From Paenibacillus anaericanus (GTDB taxonomy: Bacteria; Bacillota; Bacilli; Paenibacillales; Paenibacillaceae): a stretch of 64,000 nucleotides of DNA. The translations under genes were made by a program, and so were the position numbers. Below are positions 61,549 through 64,000 of the stretch, one piece after another. How positions within the stretch are numbered: position 1 is the first letter of the stretch; every line of letters begins with the position of its first letter. The notes beneath the pieces are model-generated. The model did no database searches, was not told the origin of the DNA, and worked only from the letters and a program-made list of their open reading frames with translations. Where the stretch lies: the NCBI RefSeq assembly GCF_003994475.1, contig NZ_RZNY01000009.1, positions 143,256 through 207,255 of the forward strand, in the 5' to 3' direction.

Positions 61549-62523
61549 TTATAAATTCCCTACAACCACCGGGAGTTGTTCATCATTTTGGGATAACCAA
61601 ATCATTTCCTCAGCGAATCTTGACTGCACTACATTATGATCATCCATATCCGCGGTAATCCACCATTCAGACTCCATATACCATAACATTCTTAAGGAGT
61701 TTACTAATCTACCCGAGTGATAATTATGTTCCATACGATATCCATCTAAAAAGGCAGAAACAAAATCCGTACGCAAATCACCATTATACAATGCCCACGA
61801 CATGATAGCTCTGGCAACATCTAATTCTGGGTAATCAAAGTTTAACCTGTCAAAATCTAGTACAGCAGACACCTTATTTTCATAGAACAAAAGGTTATCT
61901 ACCCACAAGTCACGGTGAGACCATCCGGTTAAAGTTGTATCCAAAAAATCGATATCTAAAGTTTCAGTTAATTTCAACTGCAGTTCAATACGGCTTTGTA
62001 GATGAGTCATATCATTGTTTGTTGCCTCCTCCATAACATGATGCCAATGAGATATTCGCTCTTCGCGACTCGGGGGTACAAATTGGGGGGTAATATCATC
62101 TCCTAGAGCGGTATCATTCAAGATCCGATGCATCTTCCCCGTAATCAAACCAAGTTCATACATTTGTAGTTTGTTGATATCTTGAGGTTTAACTCTATTT
62201 CCAGGATAAAACTGCATGATAATAAATTTCTCATCATCTAAACCATGCAGGACCTCTCCATCTCTAGTTAAAAGTTCTGGGCAAGGAACTCCGAAATCAT
62301 GTAACCTTTGTTGTTGTTCCAAGGCTCTAGTTAATACATGAACATCCTTATACCTTTTGGCATGGTAGATCTTGAGTAAGAATTCCCCGCGGTCTGTTAT
62401 GAGTCTCCACTTTAAATTTAGCCATCCCAATGAAACGGGAGTCCATGAGTGCAGCTCAAACCCATATAATTGCTGGGAGTTCCTCTGTAATTCTAATAAA
62501 ATGGGGTGAATATCTTGGTTCAT
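61549..62523 (-). CDS. Phosphotransferase-family protein (CotS/homoserine-kinase-II-like)
   Basis: Kinase-fold protein of 324 residues. The catalytic loop is GWSHRDLWVDNLLFYENKV near 205 and the metal aspartate is in AVLDFDRLNFDYPELDVARA. This is the APH superfamily, near the CotS spore-coat and HSK2 groups. ATG at 62523 with GAGGTGAAAAC is chosen over an upstream frame start at 62544. Role unknown. First of the four-gene leftward set ending at the metallophosphatase. Confidence 0.8.
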   Translation of the reverse strand: MNQDIHPILLELQRNSQQLYGFELHSWTPVSLGWLNLKWRLITDRGEFLLKIYHAKRYKDVHVLTRALEQQQRLHDFGVPCPELLTRDGEVLHGLDDEKFIIMQFYPGNRVKPQDINKLQMYELGLITGKMHRILNDTALGDDITPQFVPPSREERISHWHHVMEEATNNDMTHLQSRIELQLKLTETLDIDFLDTTLTGWSHRDLWVDNLLFYENKVSAVLDFDRLNFDYPELDVARAIMSWALYNGDLRTDFVSAFLDGYRMEHNYHSGRLVNSLRMLWYMESEWWITADMDDHNVVQSRFAEEMIWLSQNDEQLPVVVGNL

Positions 62524-62706
62524 GTTTTCACCTCTATTTAACAAATATTATAAGTAGGTTCATGGGTAATATTACCACATGAGGGTGCGTTTCGAAATCA
62601 TAAATTCTATGTCAAGCCTTGATTTAACCCAGTCTCCACATTCCTCCAGAACTCCACTGTTGTATCCATTTTTAACAAGCACTTATCTTTAGATAGAGCT
62701 TTTAAA

Positions 62707-62734
62707 TTGAAATCTGCGCTCTGTACGGTACAAT
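62707..62734 (+). promoter_or_regulatory. Probable SigmaA promoter of the HAD phosphatase gene
   Basis: TTGAAA (62707-62712), 16-bp spacer, TACAAT (62729-62734). A small stem-rich leader follows before the ribosome binding site GGAGGAGA. Confidence 0.6.
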
Positions 62735-62838
62735 AGATATAGAAATTATAAAGAGACAAGTAGGAACGGCTTCAACCTTGTAAGGTGCTACCCGTTTCTG
62801 CGAGAGTGTTCTATAACCATCACGGAGGAGAGAACTAT

Positions 62839-63639
62839 ATGTATAAACTGATTGCCATCGATATCGACGACACCTTGATTAACGACGACAAAAAAGTGAC
62901 CCCAGCCACACAGAAGGCACTTGAAGAAGCCGTAGCAGCGGGCGTTGTCGTCACATTAGCCACAGGTCGTGCTTATGCTTCGGCCCATGTGCTTGCTCGC
63001 CAAACTGGACTGAATGTCCCGATTATTACTTATCAGGGCGCACTGATAAAGAACCTGCTGGATGAGCAAGTATTATACGAACGATATGTACCAACTGAGG
63101 CCGCGGACAAGCTTTTTAAATATTGCATTGAACATGACCTTCATTTGCAGACTTACATTGATGACAAGTTATACGCACGTGAAGAAAATCAAAAGTTAAT
63201 TGATTACACCAACCTAAACGGGACCAAATACTATGTTGAGCCTGACTTTGCCAAATTGGTCGCTCAACCTACACCGAAGATGCTTATCATCGATGAACCG
63301 GACTATTTAGATGAGATTGCCCCTGTACTCCGTGAACTGCTCGGCGACAGTGTGCATATCACCAAATCTAAACCAAACTTCCTAGAGTTCATGCATCATG
63401 AAGGAACCAAAGGCCATGCCCTGAAATTCCTCGCTAACCACTTCGGCTGCGATCTTTCCAACACGATTGCGATCGGTGACTCTTGGAATGATCACGAAAT
63501 GCTCGAAGCAGCAGGTCTTGGTGTTGCTATGGGTAATGCCATCCCAGCATTGAAAGAAATCGCCGACTTCGTAACTGCCAGCAATAATGATGACGGTGTT
63601 AAGCTCGTCATTGATAAATTTGTGTTTAACCGGGAATAA
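62839..63639 (+). CDS. Cof-type HAD-superfamily phosphatase
   Basis: Phosphatase of 266 residues. Start ATG 62839 has GGAGGAGAGAACTAT before it; an earlier in-frame start at 62785 has no such site. HAD motifs are complete: DIDDTLINDDKK (motif I, D8 and D10), ATGR (motif II, with LATGRAYAS), a lysine in MHHEGTKGHALKFLA, and GDSWNDHEML (motif IV) with GLGVAMGNA. Cof-type enzymes remove phosphate from sugar phosphates or FMN-like substrates; the actual one is unknown. Confidence 0.92.
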   Translation: MYKLIAIDIDDTLINDDKKVTPATQKALEEAVAAGVVVTLATGRAYASAHVLARQTGLNVPIITYQGALIKNLLDEQVLYERYVPTEAADKLFKYCIEHDLHLQTYIDDKLYAREENQKLIDYTNLNGTKYYVEPDFAKLVAQPTPKMLIIDEPDYLDEIAPVLRELLGDSVHITKSKPNFLEFMHHEGTKGHALKFLANHFGCDLSNTIAIGDSWNDHEMLEAAGLGVAMGNAIPALKEIADFVTASNNDDGVKLVIDKFVFNRE

Positions 63640-63648
63640 ATCAAAAAG

Positions 63649-63677
63649 GAGGCCAACCAGTAATCTCTGGTTGACCT
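63649..63677 (+). terminator. Hairpin after the HAD gene
   Basis: AGGCCAACCAG pairs with CTGGTTGACCT (one mismatch pair). No strong T-run follows, but a second terminator lies 15 bp further on. Confidence 0.6.
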
Positions 63678-63691
63678 GTAATAATACCAAA

Positions 63692-63745
63692 AGCTGTCCC
63701 ACCCTTAGTTAGTATGTACTGTGGAGGGACAGTTTCTTTTTTCCG
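63692..63745 (+). terminator. Intrinsic terminator
   Basis: CTGTCCC pairs with GGGACAG and is followed by TTTCTTTTTT. Confidence 0.8.
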
Positions 63746-63813
63746 TTTGGGAACGATCTGATCAGAGTAAACCAAAGTGTTGGCAGTAATCAATAGTGTT
63801 ATTAAAAATATAC

Positions 63814-63884
63814 TAACAGGAATTCCTCCCGTTAATCGGACTAGAACTTACATTGGCGGATAATAACTGGAATTCCTCCAGCTA
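63814..63884. repeat. Pair of 21-bp palindromic repeats
   Basis: TAACAGGAATTCCTCCCGTT (63814-63833) and TAACTGGAATTCCTCCAGCT (63864-63883), 50 bp apart. Each is nearly its own inverted repeat (CTGGA-ATTCC-TCCAG). A third partial form, CAACTGGAGTT, lies at 63926. Confidence 0.65.
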
Positions 63885-63939
63885 TATGACACGTAACAGA
63901 GATGAGAAACAATAATTCTTTGAAACAACTGGAGTTATG

Positions 63940-64000
63940 GACCTCTGTCAAAAAAGTGGACACTACCTTAAGCGAATTAAGCAGATTTCTTCTGAAACTG
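63940..64000. other. Possible terminus of an insertion sequence at the window edge
   Basis: The segment GACCTCTGTCAAAAAAGTGG at 63940-63959, followed by ACACTACCTTAAG, resembles the terminal repeat zone of IS3-family elements, which often carry TGTCAAAAAAGTGGACA-like ends. The element itself would lie past the window, so this is uncertain. Confidence 0.3.

Overview
The window reads as a chromosomal segment of a low-to-moderate G+C, endospore-forming Gram-positive of the Paenibacillus type. Gene order and family choice support this: a MnmL/MnmM tRNA-modification pair, stalk-domain ('copper amine oxidase N-terminal') lipoprotein, DUF4080 B12/radical-SAM protein, Amj-type lipid II flippase, PadR-regulated 14-TM exporter, GH5 cellulase, strong AAGGAGG ribosome binding sites and frequent TTG/GTG starts. 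Species assignment is inference. No rRNA, tRNA, CRISPR array, prophage or secretion system was found.

Layout. 0.5-5 kb: PAP2 phosphatase, UgtP-like glycosyltransferase, trmB, mnmL-mnmM and a lysophospholipase-like hydrolase. 6-12 kb: two copies of an unusual hairpin repeat, then DUF4080 radical SAM, recQ and rlmD-type rRNA methyltransferase. 12-22 kb: AlkD-like repair protein, SemiSWEET transporter, membrane hydrolase, antibiotic-kinase-like protein, secreted cellulase with a CcpA-type operator, L25/Ctc preceded by an unlisted small ORF, DEAD-box helicase and ArsR-DUF2087 regulator. 22.4-27.1 kb: a zinc-starvation region with one five-gene operon (COG0523 GTPase, cysteine-depleted L33, znuC, znuB, znuA) and a separate NusG-domain-II protein. 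Both have matching TTGACA promoters with identical 15-bp Zur boxes at the same offset. 27-36.8 kb: flavodoxin, stalk-domain lipoprotein, hydroxyacid dehydrogenase, PadR/MFS, M24 peptidase, a queuosine-precursor transporter under a preQ1-I riboswitch, and a chemoreceptor. 36.8-38.2 kb: an AT-rich patch with repeats, an IS1595-family transposase remnant and an acetyltransferase.

38.2-53.1 kb is the cobalamin region. A seven-gene operon (btuF-btuC-btuD-cobT-cobU-cobS-cbiP) is read leftwards from a promoter, an adenosylcobalamin riboswitch and an intrinsic terminator. A second set (cobD threonine-phosphate decarboxylase, cbiZ, cbiB, cobC phosphatase) lies further right. Between them are an odd chemoreceptor with a C-terminal sensor-like domain and a 1.3 kb gene-poor stretch holding two inverted-repeat arrays. 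The cobalamin genes together import corrinoids, open cobinamide-type precursors (CbiZ), amidate and attach the aminopropanol arm (CbiP, CobD, CbiB), and build the nucleotide loop (CobU, CobS, CobT, CobC).

53-64 kb: PPK2 kinase, lipoate ligase, more hairpin repeats, an AraC/aldo-keto reductase divergent pair, a hydrolase, a four-gene leftward set (phosphotransferase, amj, acetyltransferase, metallophosphatase) and a Cof-type HAD phosphatase. The right edge holds short palindromic repeats and possibly the end of an insertion sequence.

The most unusual signal is a dispersed hairpin element (four full or near-full copies and two degenerate ones). Its stems differ in sequence between copies yet stay complementary, while the internal motifs GATCGCTGTT and AAAGGCGAACGC stay constant.
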